NCBI RefSeq assembly: GCF_032452875.1
Contig: NC_083882.1
Coordinates: 62,809,614 to 62,873,613, forward strand
Length of the DNA stretch: 64,000 nt
Direction: 5' to 3'
DNA from: Bos javanicus
Taxonomy: Eukaryota; Chordata; Mammalia; Artiodactyla; Bovidae
In this document: in pieces, positions 1 through 10,580 of the stretch
How positions within the stretch are numbered: position 1 is the first letter of the stretch
How the letters are laid out: each line of letters opens with the position of its first letter
Notes under the pieces: model-generated
The model's database searches: none
The model's input: only the letters and a program-made list of their open reading frames with translations
Told to the model about the DNA's origin: nothing
Position numbers and translations under genes: made by a program

Positions 1-1990
1 TAACTCCTTTTAAAAAATCAAATACTCTATATTTGTAACAAATAAAACTGAAAATTTTTGTTTTGTTTATAGTTACTTTAATGAAATAAGACATAATGCT
101 GAGAATTTAATGTCTTACACAATGCTGAGAAAAATACTTGAATGCAGAGAAAAGATAATGCTGTTGGAACTGCCTACAATATTGCTTGTGGTCCTCCTTT
201 TTTGTGTGTGTTTAAGGAATCTGAGTTTTTCAGTGGACAGTATTCCGCTATTTCATTCTATATTGCCATAAGAATGCCTGTGCTGCTTGCCTTGCTGTGT
301 TCTCACAGCTTATGTGTGCACTATGAATTTCAATAAATATAGATTACTGCTTAAAAGAGTAAAGAATGGTTACTTTATGTCTCATTGTTCTTTCTTTACA
401 ATCTGCTCCAAAGTCTTTTTTTTTTTTTTTTAACAAATACCATTGCAGCTATTTCTCCTCAATTTCATGATGAAAGTAAATGGCAAGTGCCATTCAATTT
501 AGTGGAACTCAAACAAAGGGAATATAAAGATTTTGTTCCATGCCTCCCTGAAATCTATTTTTGGACTTGAAAACAGAATTGGGCTGGAGGCAACAGCAGT
601 ACACATCTCTGACTCCATATGAGGTTACTTGAAGCAGGTGGCTTTGGGGTTCGTTTTGGAAACAGAAGACATACATGGAAGTATGTGTTCCTTAGGAACT
701 CACAAGCTAAGGTGGACTACAGGACGAATAAAAAAAAAAAAAAATACCCTATGCTCTCCCCTGCCTCTGAGTTGCAGGCAAAGAAGAGTTTCTTCTCATC
801 TTGCCTACATTACTTTGTGTGTGTGTGTTTGGCTACTGAACCGGAGAGCAGCCTGCAACATTTTGCCTTTGGGGACTTCCTGTGGCTTTGCCACATTCCC
901 TGGAGAAGCTCAGAATCCTGGAATCGATGGAGGGATTAAAGAGCCACAGGCATCATCTCCCCTCTAATCCATCTGGGGCTGATGTAGTATTGATAACAAC
1001 CTTTCTGTTGCTTGACAGTTTCAGACCATTCAAATGAGAACAAATAATAGGAATTTGGTAGTGGAGGTGGGGATAAAGTAGAAGCGACTGATATAGTCTT
1101 TGGGATTGAAAGGATTGGTTTCTATTCCAAAACCGTGGACCCAAGTACGAAATTAGACACTTCCCACTCATTTCTTTCACAGCAATGTCTCCTCTTTTGA
1201 ATATTGCAATGCATTTGGATTGGGGCATTGACACATTCATTTACCAAGAAATCTTCCACTGTTGCCAGGACAAGACAGTACTCAGCTGCTTGAATTTTGT
1301 AGCTTCAGTTTTCTTGTCTCTCCCTGCTTTAAGCTACTATATTAGGTAATAAAGAAGCCCATTTCCATTAGACAATAAGAATCAGGGACAAGATAGATAT
1401 AATACTAATTAAACAAGGACTCATATCCCATTTTAAAAACTCCCTGATAAGCAAAGCCACAATCACAGCAGTAGGTCAAGCAAAAATCTGAAGATAAAAT
1501 CAATGTCAGTTTTCTGTCTTGGTGACAGGCAGAGACCCACCAGAGTCATATCCAATAGACTCTTTATCTCACTGTTGTCAGTGAATTCAGTTATGTTGTA
1601 GATCCTATCATGCCCCAAACTGCATGATGATGTTTATAGCGTCCTCGCTTTGAAACAGACTTGCATAGAGCGACAACATGCTAATAATTACAGCTGTCGG
1701 ACAAATGAGTGGTCTGCTTTATGAAGAGAGGTGTGTGGAGACACTGGGAATGTTCAAATGGAATCTGGGTTGCAGCGAAGGTTAAATCTTCATGAATAAT
1801 GGTTGGGAAAATTGACCTGTTTCCCAAACTCCTGTTCAGGACTAGCTATGTCAGGATCCTTCAATGAACATTTCATTATCTACTGGTTAATACAGTAAGT
1901 AGTTTTAATATGATTACTTTTTAAATATGATTATGTATTCATGTCATTCTAAATCTAAAGTTTCAAAAAAATGTTGTGAAAATCCTCCTT
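1..1990. other. Gene-free, mostly unique sequence
   Basis: I see no exon and no recognisable young repeat. Simple runs occur at about 417-431 (T), 730-744 (A) and 820-831 (TG). The stretch from about 1890 resembles an old antisense L1 that continues beyond the BOV-A2 at 2001-2277. The part at 1560-1880 is a possible regulatory element, listed separately. Confidence 0.6.
1560..1880. other. Candidate conserved non-coding element
   Basis: This is unique sequence with no repeat character. At 1685-1696 a TAATTA homeodomain word abuts a CAGCTG E-box with no spacer. AT-rich words such as TCATGAATAATGG follow. The block looks like a mammalian enhancer core, but conservation is inferred, not measured. 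Confidence 0.3.
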
Positions 1991-2000
1991 ATCCTGCCAC

Positions 2001-2277
2001 CTGCTGCTGCTGCTGCTAAGTCGCTTCAGTTGTGTCCAACTCTGTGCGACCCCATAGACGGCAGCCCACCAGGCTCCCCCGTCCCTGGGATTCTCCAGGC
2101 AAGAACACTGGAGTGGGTTGCCATTTCCTTCTCCAATGCATCAAAGTGAAAAGTGAAAGTGAAGTTGCTCAGTCATGTCCGACTCTTTGTGACCCCATGG
2201 ACTGCAGCCTACCTGGCTCCTCCGTCCATGGGATTTTCCAGGCAAGAGTACTGGAGTGGGTGCCATCGCCTTCTCTG
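2001..2277 (-). mobile_element. BOV-A2 SINE (dimeric Bov-A)
   Basis: On the plus strand it begins with CTG repeats (the reversed 3' tail) followed by two Bov-A monomers joined by the GTGAAAAGTGAAAGTGAAG linker. The flanks ATCCTGCCAC (1991-2000) and ATCCTGTCAC (2278-2287) are a target-site duplication with one mismatch. It lies inside older LINE-like sequence. Confidence 0.92.
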
Positions 2278-2340
2278 ATCCTGTCACCTAGCCACCCAGT
2301 TTTTAGCTACTGGAAGTAACTAATATTACCAGTTTCTTGT

Positions 2341-2559
2341 GTATGTTGTTGTTGTTTAGTCACTAAGTTGTGTCCAACTCTTTTTCGACCCCATGGACTA
2401 TAGCCCGCCAGGATCCTCTGTCCATGGGATTACCCAGGCAAGAATACTGGAGTGGGTTGTCATTTCCTTCTCTAGGGGACTCTTCCCCACCCAGGAATTG
2501 AACCTGCATCTCCTGCATTGGCAGGCAGATTCTTTACCTCTGAGTCACCAAGGAAGCCC
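2341..2559 (-). mobile_element. Bov-tA SINE
   Basis: This is a Bov-A body followed by the tRNA-derived head (reversed, ending ACCAAGGAAGCCC). TTCTTGT occurs at 2334-2340 and 2560-2566 as a short target-site duplication. TTG repeats mark the reversed tail. Confidence 0.9.
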
Positions 2560-2576
2560 TTCTTGTCTAAGTAAAG

Positions 2577-2700
2577 TGAGTGAAGTCGCTCAATTGTGTC
2601 CAACTCTTAGCAACCCCATGGACTGCAGCCCACCAGGCTCCTCCGTCCATGGGATTTTCCAGGCAACAGTACTGGAGTGGGTTGTCATTGCCTTCTCCAA
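2577..2700 (-). mobile_element. Bov-A monomer fragment
   Basis: A single Bov-A unit with no tRNA head: GTCGCTCAATTGTGTCC at the start and GTACTGGAGTGGGTTG near the end. It probably derives from a BOV-A2 copy. Confidence 0.85.
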
Positions 2701-2774
2701 AGGGGAGCTTAAACACAGAATCCCGGGGCCTGCTTAATGAGACTCTTTGGAAAGAAGGGCCTTACCACCATCTG

Positions 2775-2902
2775 GGTTTTTCTGTTTTATTTTTCGGCAC
2801 TAGCTTGGCTTGTAGGATCTTGGTTCCTGGACCAGGGATTGAACCCAGGCTCCAGGCAGTGCAAGCATAAAGTCCTGACCACTGAACTGCCAGGAAATTC
2901 CC
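2775..2902 (-). mobile_element. CHR-type tRNA SINE, truncated
   Basis: The reversed tRNA-like head is visible (CCAGGGATTGAACCCAGG, then GACCACTGAACTGCCAGGAA), after a T-rich tail. TACCACCATCTG before and TACCATCTG after suggest a decayed target duplication. Confidence 0.75.
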
Positions 2903-3335
2903 ATTACCATCTGTCTTTAAAACCTTTCTAGGTAAGTCTGTTGTATTGGGCACAATGGACTTACCTCACTGCTTTCAAACACTGATAGTTCATGGAAACC
3001 TCTAATATAACAGTATTCATTCCATATATTTCCATAGTATGTGCAAAATATTTTCAAAACCAGTCTTTTTCTTATTCTCCGTTCAACTCTATGGTTTATA
3101 TGATTATTCAGATATCTGGGGTCCGCTATCCCCTAGGCCATTGCCTTTGTTTACAAAACTCACGGCTTTAGCTTTCTTCAGGTTCTGGCTCATGGGAAGT
3201 GAAAAAAGGATTCAGGAAGCATGCCATGGTCTGCAGGTCTGCAGTGGAAGGGGCACACAGCCCGTCTTGCATTTCATTGTCCAGAACTTAGTCACAATAA
3301 ACTACAGGTAGAACTGGGAAATGTATCAACCCACA
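2903..3335. other. Unique sequence, nothing recognised
   Basis: There is no convincing repeat or coding signal. An open frame of 90 codons (3039-3311, plus strand) lacks any recognisable domain. Confidence 0.5.
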
Positions 3336-3854
3336 TGCAAAGAAGGAAAGGATGATGGATTAGGTAGACAGCCAGCATATCTACAACAACACACGATGTA
3401 GTCAGGAAATGGTGGTAATATCCAGGTAAGAGCTAAAGATGATAGCAGAGGAGAGTGTGAGAAGTGATTGGATTCTGGATATATTAAAAAAATTTTTCCC
3501 TAATGGATTGTATTGGGTTGTGAGAGAATGAGGAGTCAAGGTTTTAGCCTGAGAAACAGAAAGAATAGATTTGCAACTTATGGAGAAGAAGAAGACTGGG
3601 GCAGTGGCAGTGGGATGAGGATTATGGAGCAAAATGACTAACTTGGTAGTAGGTATATTGAGTGTGAGGTGTCTGTTAGACATCCAAGTGAAAATATAAT
3701 GTTAAGAGTTGGACTTATGACTCTGCTGTTCTGGGAATCTGTCCAGGGTGGTAAAATTGGGAATAGTTAATGAAGAGATACATTTGAAAATTCATTATTA
3801 ATAATTAATGTGTGGCTGTTCTAGACCTCTGATGCTGTGCTCAGATTTTGTCTA

Positions 3855-4084
3855 GATACGGTGAGCGGGGGCCACTCTTTGCTGCGGCGTGCTGGTTTCG
3901 TGTCAGGGTGGCTTCTCTCGTGGCGGAGCACAGGCTCTAGGCATGCAGCCCATGAGCTCAGTAGCTGTGTCGCCCAGGGCTAGGTTGCTCCAAGGCATGT
4001 GGGATCTTCCCAGACCCGGGATCAAACCCATGTCCACTACATTGGCAGGCGGATTCTTATCCACTGTACCACCAGGAAAGTCCC
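3855..4084 (-). mobile_element. CHR-type SINE, near full length
   Basis: The reversed CHR body (GTGAGCGGGGGCCACTCTT, GCGGAGCACAGGCTCTAGG) leads into the tRNA-like head (GGATCAAACCCATGTCC, CACTGTACCACCAGG). Confidence 0.88.
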
Positions 4085-4534
4085 TGGGATAATTTTTTAA
4101 ACCATGAGATTGAATGAAATTAGAGAGGGAGGCAAACCAGACAGAGAAGTCTGAGGATCAAGCTCTGAGCTGTATCAGTGTTTAGAGTTCTGAGATTTGA
4201 GAAAAAAAAAAATCAGCAAAAGAAATTGAGAAAATCAGCTTGAAAGGCAGGAGGAGAGCCCAAAAAGAGTGACACACAGGAGGCGAAGTGGAGAACACGT
4301 GAGAGAAAGCTGACTGTAGGATTTACCAATGGGGAGCCTTGTCAATGGGACCTTGTCATGAACCGTTGCATAACGTGAATAGTGGGAATAGAATCTTGTT
4401 GGAGGAAGATCCCTGCACAGTGAGAGGAGAGACGTTTGGAGCAAGACAGTACATACAACTATTTCAGTGATTTTTGTTGTTGCAAAAGGGAACAGGACAA
4501 TGAGGCAGTAGATAGAGGTCAAGATCTATCTTTA

Positions 4535-4596
4535 GGGAGCTCCCTGGTGGCCTAGTGGTTGGGATTTGGGGCTTTTACTTCCAGCGCCCAGGGTTA
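4535..4596 (+). mobile_element. CHR-type SINE head fragment
   Basis: Only the tRNA-derived 5' part remains: GGGAGCTCCCTGGTGGCC to CAGCGCCCAGGGTT. The body is missing. Confidence 0.7.
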
Positions 4597-4810
4597 AGGA
4601 GAGACTAGTGTGAAAGTGTGCGAGAGAACAGGTCATGAGGTGTGAAGGGCATGGAGAGAAGCAGCTACCACCTGAAGAAGCGGCAGAGGAAGATTCAAGA
4701 GTCAGAAGAAGAAAGTGAAAAGAGGATGGAGGTGACTGTGCTGAGACAGACCTGGGGGTGCAGCGGAAGGCGATGGGGCAGGTAAGGACAAGGACTCAAT
4801 TGCATGGGAT

Positions 4811-5016
4811 CCTGAACCACCCAGGTGGCACAGTGGTAAAAAATCCACCTGCAGTGTAAGAGATGTGAGTTCGATCTCTGGGTCAGAAAGATTCCCTGCA
4901 GAAGGAAATGGCAACCCACTCCAATATTCTTGTCTGGAAAATCCCATGGACAGAGGAGCCTGGAGCTCCCCGTAGTCCACAGGGTCTCAACGAGTCAGAC
5001 GCTACTGAACCTCGCA
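4811..5016 (+). mobile_element. Bov-tA SINE
   Basis: The tRNA-like head with a degenerate B box (GAGTTCGATCTCTGGG) precedes the Bov-A body (GAAATGGCAACCCACTCC, ATGGACAGAGGAGCCTGG) and ends near CAGACGCTACTGAAC. Confidence 0.9.
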
Positions 5017-5019
5017 TAT

Positions 5020-5460
5020 CTTAGTCTCTCTGGGAATGCCAAGACTTTATGACTTCTAACATACTCCTTCCCTCCAGGAGGCTTCTCTCTTGTTTCTACA
5101 GGACCATCCTCTCTAGTCATCCCAAATTCTTCTGGTCCTCCCTGCGTCTTCTCTTTCATTCACCTTCCAGGCTTTCCACTTACTTTCCCATTTCTCTCCT
5201 CCCTTGCTCTGTCCCTCCCTGGTTCTAAATACTTGCCTCCTTTATTGGTTTCTCCATCTCACCCAATCTCAAAATGCTGGTGTTTCCCAGGTCTTAATAT
5301 TGGAACCTCTCTTCTCTAGTCATGTTTTTACCTTGAGTGAGTAGCTTCATCCATTCTCATACTAATTTATCACAGATGAATATTTCCAGCCCTCATCTCC
5401 TTCTTCCTTCCTTTCTTCTTTCCTCTCTTGCCTATTCCTTTTGTTCTCCTTTCTTACTTA
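5020..5460 (+). mobile_element. Decayed L2/CR1-type LINE
   Basis: Pyrimidine-rich sequence whose part at 5270-5400 resembles the reverse-transcriptase segment just upstream of the YADD-coding region of old CR1/L2 LINEs. It runs opposite to the copy at 3340-4810. All frames are broken. Confidence 0.45.
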
Positions 5461-6055
5461 GAACATGAAGTGTAAAATAGCAGAAAGAGAAAAGAAAGAA
5501 AGAAATGACAAGTGGCTCCATCAGCTGTTAGCACTTGGTGGACACAGGGAGTATTGTTCCCAAGAGGACTCTGAGGAAGAGGTCTTCCTGCCTCCTCCTT
5601 CGCATCTGTGTTCCTGTACATTCATGTTCTCCTCACGTTGCCAGAACTGAAAGAGGGAGAAAAACACTCTCTCAGGAATGAACATCAATGGCCAAGTTTG
5701 GTCTAGTCCATTCAGAACTTACTAGACAACCTCCTCTACACACAGCCACGGGAAGAAGCTTCAGGAAGCTGCACAAAAGATGCAGAGAGTATACTTTACT
5801 TCTCAAGAAGATAGAAGAGGAAGGAAGCCTTCAGAAACCGCTGATGGGAATGTACAATGCTGCCCAAACAGCACCATCATCACCATCACCATCACCACCA
5901 TCAACTCCCACCATCATCACTCTCTGACTTAAAGTGCCATGTTCTAGCCAGTCGCTGAGTTATCAAAGGTCACCCATGACTCCCAATGGGGAGAGAGTTT
6001 TTGTCTTATGGGCTTATTAACCTTAGTTTATATAGACTATAATTACTGAATGGTA
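5461..6055. other. Unique sequence with CAT/CAC simple repeat
   Basis: Two short plus-strand frames (5465-5650 and 5688-5927) have no recognisable domain. The second ends in Ser/Pro/Thr repeats that only translate the (CATCAC)-type microsatellite at about 5871-5922. Confidence 0.5.
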
Positions 6056-6065
6056 GACTTACAAG

Positions 6066-6198
6066 ACTGAGAAGGAAATTGCAACCCACTCCAGTATTGT
6101 TGCCTGGAAAATCCCAAGGACAGAGGAGCCTGGGGGGCTGCAGTCCATGAGGTCGCAAAGAGTCAAACACAACTGATTGGCTAACACACACGCACACA
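6066..6198 (+). mobile_element. Bov-A SINE fragment
   Basis: Only the Bov-A body is present, from GAGAAGGAAATTGCAACCC to a CA-rich tail. It is flanked by GACTTACAAG (6056-6065) and GATTTACAAG (6199-6208). The second flank is shared with the next SINE. Confidence 0.85.
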
Positions 6199-6208
6199 GA
6201 TTTACAAG

Positions 6209-6426
6209 AGGGGCTTCCCAGGAGGCATTAGTGGTAAAGAACCTGCCTGCCAATGCAGGAAACATAAGAACTGTGGGTTCGATCCCTGAGTCAGGAAGAA
6301 CCCCTTGGAAGAGGGCATGCCAACCCACTCTAGTGGAGAATCCTGTTAACAGAGGAGCCTGGAAGGCTAAGTCTGTAGGCTCGCGGAATTGGACATGACT
6401 GAAGCGACTTAGCATGCAGCCATCCA
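6209..6426 (+). mobile_element. Bov-tA SINE
   Basis: It has a tRNA-like head (GGGCTTCCCAGGAGGC; B-box-like GGGTTCGATCCC) plus Bov-A body. The flanks are GATTTACAAG (6199-6208) and GACTTACAAG (6427-6436), the same 10-bp word as the upstream fragment. Confidence 0.9.
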
Positions 6427-6436
6427 GACTTACAAG

Positions 6437-7140
6437 GGACTTCCAGAGTATCTTTAGAAAACATATTGTTCAAATAGATACAATGTCGTTTCATCGTTAT
6501 TTTTCCCACCAAGTCGCAGTAATTTTTCTCAAGGCTGCCCAGAGAGCAGATAAGAAGACTGGCTGCAGGGCCTTCTAACCCCACATGCCTCCTACTTTCC
6601 CCCACCATGGGCTGCTTCCCTAAACAGAGGACACTGTAGGAATCAATTAGATTCATTGAGAAATTTGTCTGTGGCCCAGTGGCTAGATAGGGCTGGAGAC
6701 TGGATGGAGATCCAGTTTCCCGAGGCAATGCCCTCTGCCTTCTGGCCCAAGTACTTCCATCCTGGTCTTACAGTCCACTCAGCCCTCCACTGTGAGCTCA
6801 GCCCCACACCAACCTTGGGGACAGATGGGGTTCAGAGACAGAGGAAGCAGGACGTGACGGGGATCAGGGGTTCAAAGTCAGTGGTGATCCTGCTCTGAGC
6901 TCAAATCTAGATTCGGTAACAAGTGGCCGCTTAGTTCGCCACACTGTGACCAAGCCCCTGCCTTGAAACTCATTGTAATATCATTGGAGCCTGAGGCTCT
7001 CCCTTGGCTTCTGCCCAGCACTCACATCCTCAGGGCTGGGGACAGCTAAGGGGACAGAGTCGGTGTCACCTTGAACAAAACATCAACACGAAGTATACTA
7101 AGTGAACAACAGGAAGTATACTAAGTCAGTTTGGGCACCT
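6437..7140. other. Unique sequence
   Basis: No exon is recognised. A 13-bp direct repeat, GAAGTATACTAAG, occurs twice near 7090-7130. The 132-codon minus-strand frame at 6330-6728 is partly SINE-derived. Confidence 0.5.
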
Positions 7141-7144
7141 TTTT

Positions 7145-7485
7145 AAAATGTATCATTTAACAAATGAACTTACAAAAGAGAGACTCACAGACTTAGAGAA
7201 GGCTGCCAGTAGGAAGGATGGGGGAAGGGATAGTTAGGGAGTTTGGGACTGAAATATACACACTGCTATATTTAAAGCAGATAACCAGCAAGGACCTATT
7301 GTATAGCACAGGGAACTCTGCTCAATGTTATGTGGCAGCCTGGATGGGAGAGGAGTTTGGAGGAGAATGGATTCACCTATATGTATGGCTGCATCCCTTC
7401 GCTGTTCGCCTGAATCTATCACAATACTGTTTGCTAATGGGCTGTATATCTCAATAAAAAATTTAAAAATTTAATAAAAAATATG
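7145..7485 (+). mobile_element. Cetartiodactyl L1 3' end
   Basis: The L1 3'UTR appears in sense orientation: AACAAATGAACTTAC, CAGATAACCAGCAAGGACC, TATTGTATAGCACAGGGAAC, ending TCTCAATAAAAAATTT. It is 5'-truncated. Confidence 0.85.
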
Positions 7486-7615
7486 TAATTTAAGAAATAA
7501 CAGTAAACTTCATAAGGAAAAAGTTTCTAATTTAAACAATACAGAAGTTTATAAAAGTTGGAAGTGAGTTTCTTCTATTTCAATCCTAACCACATCTCTA
7601 AAAAAGAGAATTCTT

Positions 7616-7733
7616 GAGAATTTCCTGGCAGTCCAGTGGTTAGGATTCCACGCTCTCATTGCCAAGGGCCCAGGTTCAATCCCTGGTCAGGGAACTAAGA
7701 TCCCAGAAACCATGTGGCATGGCCAAAAAAAAA
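7616..7733 (+). mobile_element. CHR-type SINE, short form
   Basis: The tRNA-like head (TTTCCTGGCAGTCCAGTGG; GGTTCAATCCCTGG) runs into a poly(A) tail. AGAATTCTT flanks it at 7607-7615 and 7734-7742 as a perfect 9-bp target duplication. Confidence 0.9.
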
Positions 7734-7778
7734 AGAATTCTTATTAACGGTTTAATCATCCTTGGGGGAAGAAAAGGG

Positions 7779-7978
7779 AAAGTGTTAGTTGCTCAGTTGT
7801 GTCCAGCTCTTTGTGACCCCATGGACTGTAGCCCACCAGGCTCCTCTGTCCAATTATCTAGGCAAGAATACTGGGAGTAGCCACGCCCTTCTCCAGGGGA
7901 CTCTTTCCTGCCCAGGGATCGAACCCAGGTCTCCTGCATTGCAGGCAGATTCCTTACCATCTGAGCCACCAGGGAAAC
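7779..7978 (-). mobile_element. Bov-tA SINE
   Basis: Reversed Bov-A body (GTTGCTCAGTTGTGTCC) then tRNA head (GGGATCGAACCCAGG; TGAGCCACCAGGGAAAC). A small deletion lies near 7850. Confidence 0.9.
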
Positions 7979-8019
7979 TTAATAATCCTTAGTAACTATT
8001 TCAAATTCTTTTCAACACT

Positions 8020-8430
8020 AGCCAGACATTTACATTTACATATACATATATCTATGCTAATTTGTGGAGATAAAGGCTTCTTTTTTCCCTCCAAAGGGAT
8101 TCATTTAATAGGGATATCCTTCCAAGTCATTGCCATAGTAGTTCATTTTTAATGGCCACACAATATTCCACAATGTTATTTAAATGGGCCCATAACGATG
8201 GGCCTTTAGGTTGGTTGGAACTTTTTCCATTATAAGCAATGCCGAAGTGTGCCTCCCTGTATAAATATTCTTGTGCTAGAAGTTTGGAAGTTAGACTCCC
8301 AGAAACAAAGTTGCTACTGCATGTGCATTGTAAAATTTGACAGACACTGCCAAATTGTCCTTCTCATCAAATCACGTACTAACCTCCACTCCCACCGGCA
8401 GTGCATGAGTGTGTCCCTTTCTACACACCC
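8020..8430 (-). mobile_element. Old L1-like fragment, antisense
   Basis: Degenerate but recognisable L1-type words appear in order: CACAATATTCCACAATG, ATTATAAGCAATGCCG, CTGCCAAATTGTCC, ACTCCCACCGGCAGTGCATGAG. These match the order in old L1M-type 3' ends read in reverse. Confidence 0.55.
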
Positions 8431-9480
8431 TACCCAGTAATTTGCCTCCTTCTGGAGGTCTGCAAAGAAGCAATCTGTCAGACAGCGGAAGAGGCAAATG
8501 AGAATCTGTGTACAATGAATACACCTGACACCTTGTTGAATCCCAGAGCTCATTCTGCTGATTGGGCTGCCTAAGGGGGGTCCCCCCTCTCTCTTGGCTC
8601 CATGGGGAGCCTAGACGAGGAATGGTTGATGAGGGGCACTGGGGCACTCTCCTTTGCTTTGATTTAAAGTCTGCTCCTCAGTCCACTGCTATTCAGAGAC
8701 GACATGCTCTGATGGCTGATAATATGCTCTATTTGTATTCTAGCTGGGTATAGTATTAGAGCCAAGTGTTTATTCATTTCCATCAGGCAAAGTCTGCAGG
8801 CACTGGGTGCTCACCTTGATCTTTAATTGTAATCACAAAATCAAAGTCCCACTGTCATCTCAAAGGCTCACTCAGACTCCCAACTTTAGAAGGTCTATTG
8901 GCCTTCATTCCAAGTGTGTAGGACAGGTGGATGTCTGGGTTACAGGGCTCCCTTCCCATTGCCTTCTCCAGTGATTTAAAATAAAGTGCAAAGGAAGAGA
9001 AAGCCGTGCTCGCTGAAGCTCAGCACTTTTAAAGCCAATGATTTGCATTAACATTGATGCCCACTTTTGTTTTTAGGACCACTTAATAGACTTCATTTCT
9101 TAAACCAAAACCACAGATTAATCTCTCCAGACTGAGTCTTTGGAAGAGAATGCTCACAAATTTATTCAGAGGACTTCAAGCAGTAAAAATAATGTGCAGT
9201 TCATTTTAATGGGTAATAAGAGGCCCCAAGAAAAATGAATCTTTCCACATATGTAATAGATGCTTTCCAAAGGAGATTAATTTACTCCTTTATATTATTA
9301 AAGAGAAGAGCCTTTTGGGTTTTGTGAAACTGACATGGTTACAGTAAATAATCAAATAATGCAAAAAACTACAATGAACAAAGTTTAAAAAATAATCCAT
9401 GAAATTATAAGAGAATAACGTTTACACTTTAATGAAGTACATTGCTAGAAACAGTCTGATTTTATATGGCCTATATTCTT
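8431..9480. other. Unique block; candidate conserved element at 8970-9330
   Basis: No repeat or exon is seen. The 8970-9330 part is AT-rich and complex, with an octamer-like ATTTGCAT next to TTAACATTGATG and further homeodomain-like words (TTAATGGG, GATTAATTTAC). This is typical of developmental enhancers, but conservation is an inference. Confidence 0.35.
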
Positions 9481-9725
9481 GTAAACTGCTTTTTTCCACT
9501 CAAAACTATTGATTGCCATTTTCTTGTGTTTATTATTTGGACATTGAGAAACATTTTATCCTATGGCTTCATCACTATTTATTCAGTCAGTTCTGTAATG
9601 ATTCCATAGCATATTTTGAAAATTTATTTCCTCACTGGGTAGCAGACATTGACTATGAAACATTAATATTTATCTTTGCTGACATGATAGGTGAAATGGC
9701 ACAGATTTTAATTTGCTTAATTTTA

Positions 9726-10580
9726 AAAAGTTGAAGTGAAATTGGCACGAACATTACATAAGTTTCAGGTGTACAACATTATGATTTGATCGCCAGCAAA
9801 AGTCTAGCTGTCACCCATCACCATACAATTGCCCTCCTTCACCCATTGCGTCCACCCATCAACTCCCTTCCTCTCTGGTAACCACCAATCTGTCCTCTGT
9901 GCCAGTGAGCTAGTTTTTGTTCTGCTTGATTAGTTTTTTAGATTCCACATATAAATAATATCATATGGTATTTGTCTTTCTCCATCTGACTTGTTTCACT
10001 TAGCATGATACTCTCAGGAGTCATCTGTGTTGTCACAAATGGCAAGATTTTCTTCTTTGTTATGGCTCTGTAGAGTACCATTTCATTATGTATACATTCA
10101 CATCTTTATCCCTCCACCCATCAATGGACACCTAGATTGCTCCCACATCTGGCCTGTGGTAAACAGTGTTGCAGTGAACACAGGGGCTCATATGTCGTTT
10201 CCAATTAGTGTTTTCATATTCTTTGGATAAATACCCAGAAGTGAAATAGCTGGATCATATGGTAGTTCTTTTTTCAGTTTTTCTGAGGAATCTCCATACT
10301 GGTATACATAGTGGTTGTATAAATTTACATTCCCACCAACAGTTGTTGAAGGCTCCCCTCTCTCCACATCCTCCCCAGCACTTGTTATTTCTTGTCTTTT
10401 TGATAATAGCCATTCTAACAGGTGTGAGATGATATCTTACTGTGATTTTGATTTGTGTTTCGCTGATGATTAGTGATGCTGAACATCTCGAATATCTTCT
10501 TTGGAAAAATACCTGTGCAGATCCTCTACCCATTTTTAAATCAGGTTATTTATGTTATTTTGTTGTTGAGTTAAATTTGC
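9726..10580 (-). mobile_element. L1 3' region, antisense
   Basis: It starts with the reversed 3'UTR (CAGGTGTACAACATTATG), passes TCCACATATAAATAATATC and ACTTAGCATGATA, then CACCAACAGTTGTTG and CAGGTGTGAGATGATATC. Divergence is moderate. An older L1-like fragment may precede it from about 9480. Confidence 0.85.

Larger units (their letters stand above)
3340..4810 (-). mobile_element. Decayed L2/CR1-type LINE, interrupted
   Basis: The three pieces 3340-3854, 4085-4534 and 4597-4810 resemble an old mammalian LINE with CR1/L2-like reverse transcriptase, read in reverse. Recognisable parts include the stretch around TTAGACATCCAAGTG and the GAGGAGTCAAGG segment. CHR SINEs at 3855-4084 and 4535-4596 split it. 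Decay is heavy, so family assignment is tentative. Confidence 0.5.

Noticed and set aside
5688..5927. 79-codon frame ending in Ser/Pro/Thr repeats
   Set aside because: The repeat part translates a CAT/CAC microsatellite and the rest has no recognised domain.
7616..7733. Possible tRNA gene
   Set aside because: The tRNA-like B box belongs to a CHR SINE with poly(A) tail and target duplication. The same applies to all Bov-tA heads.
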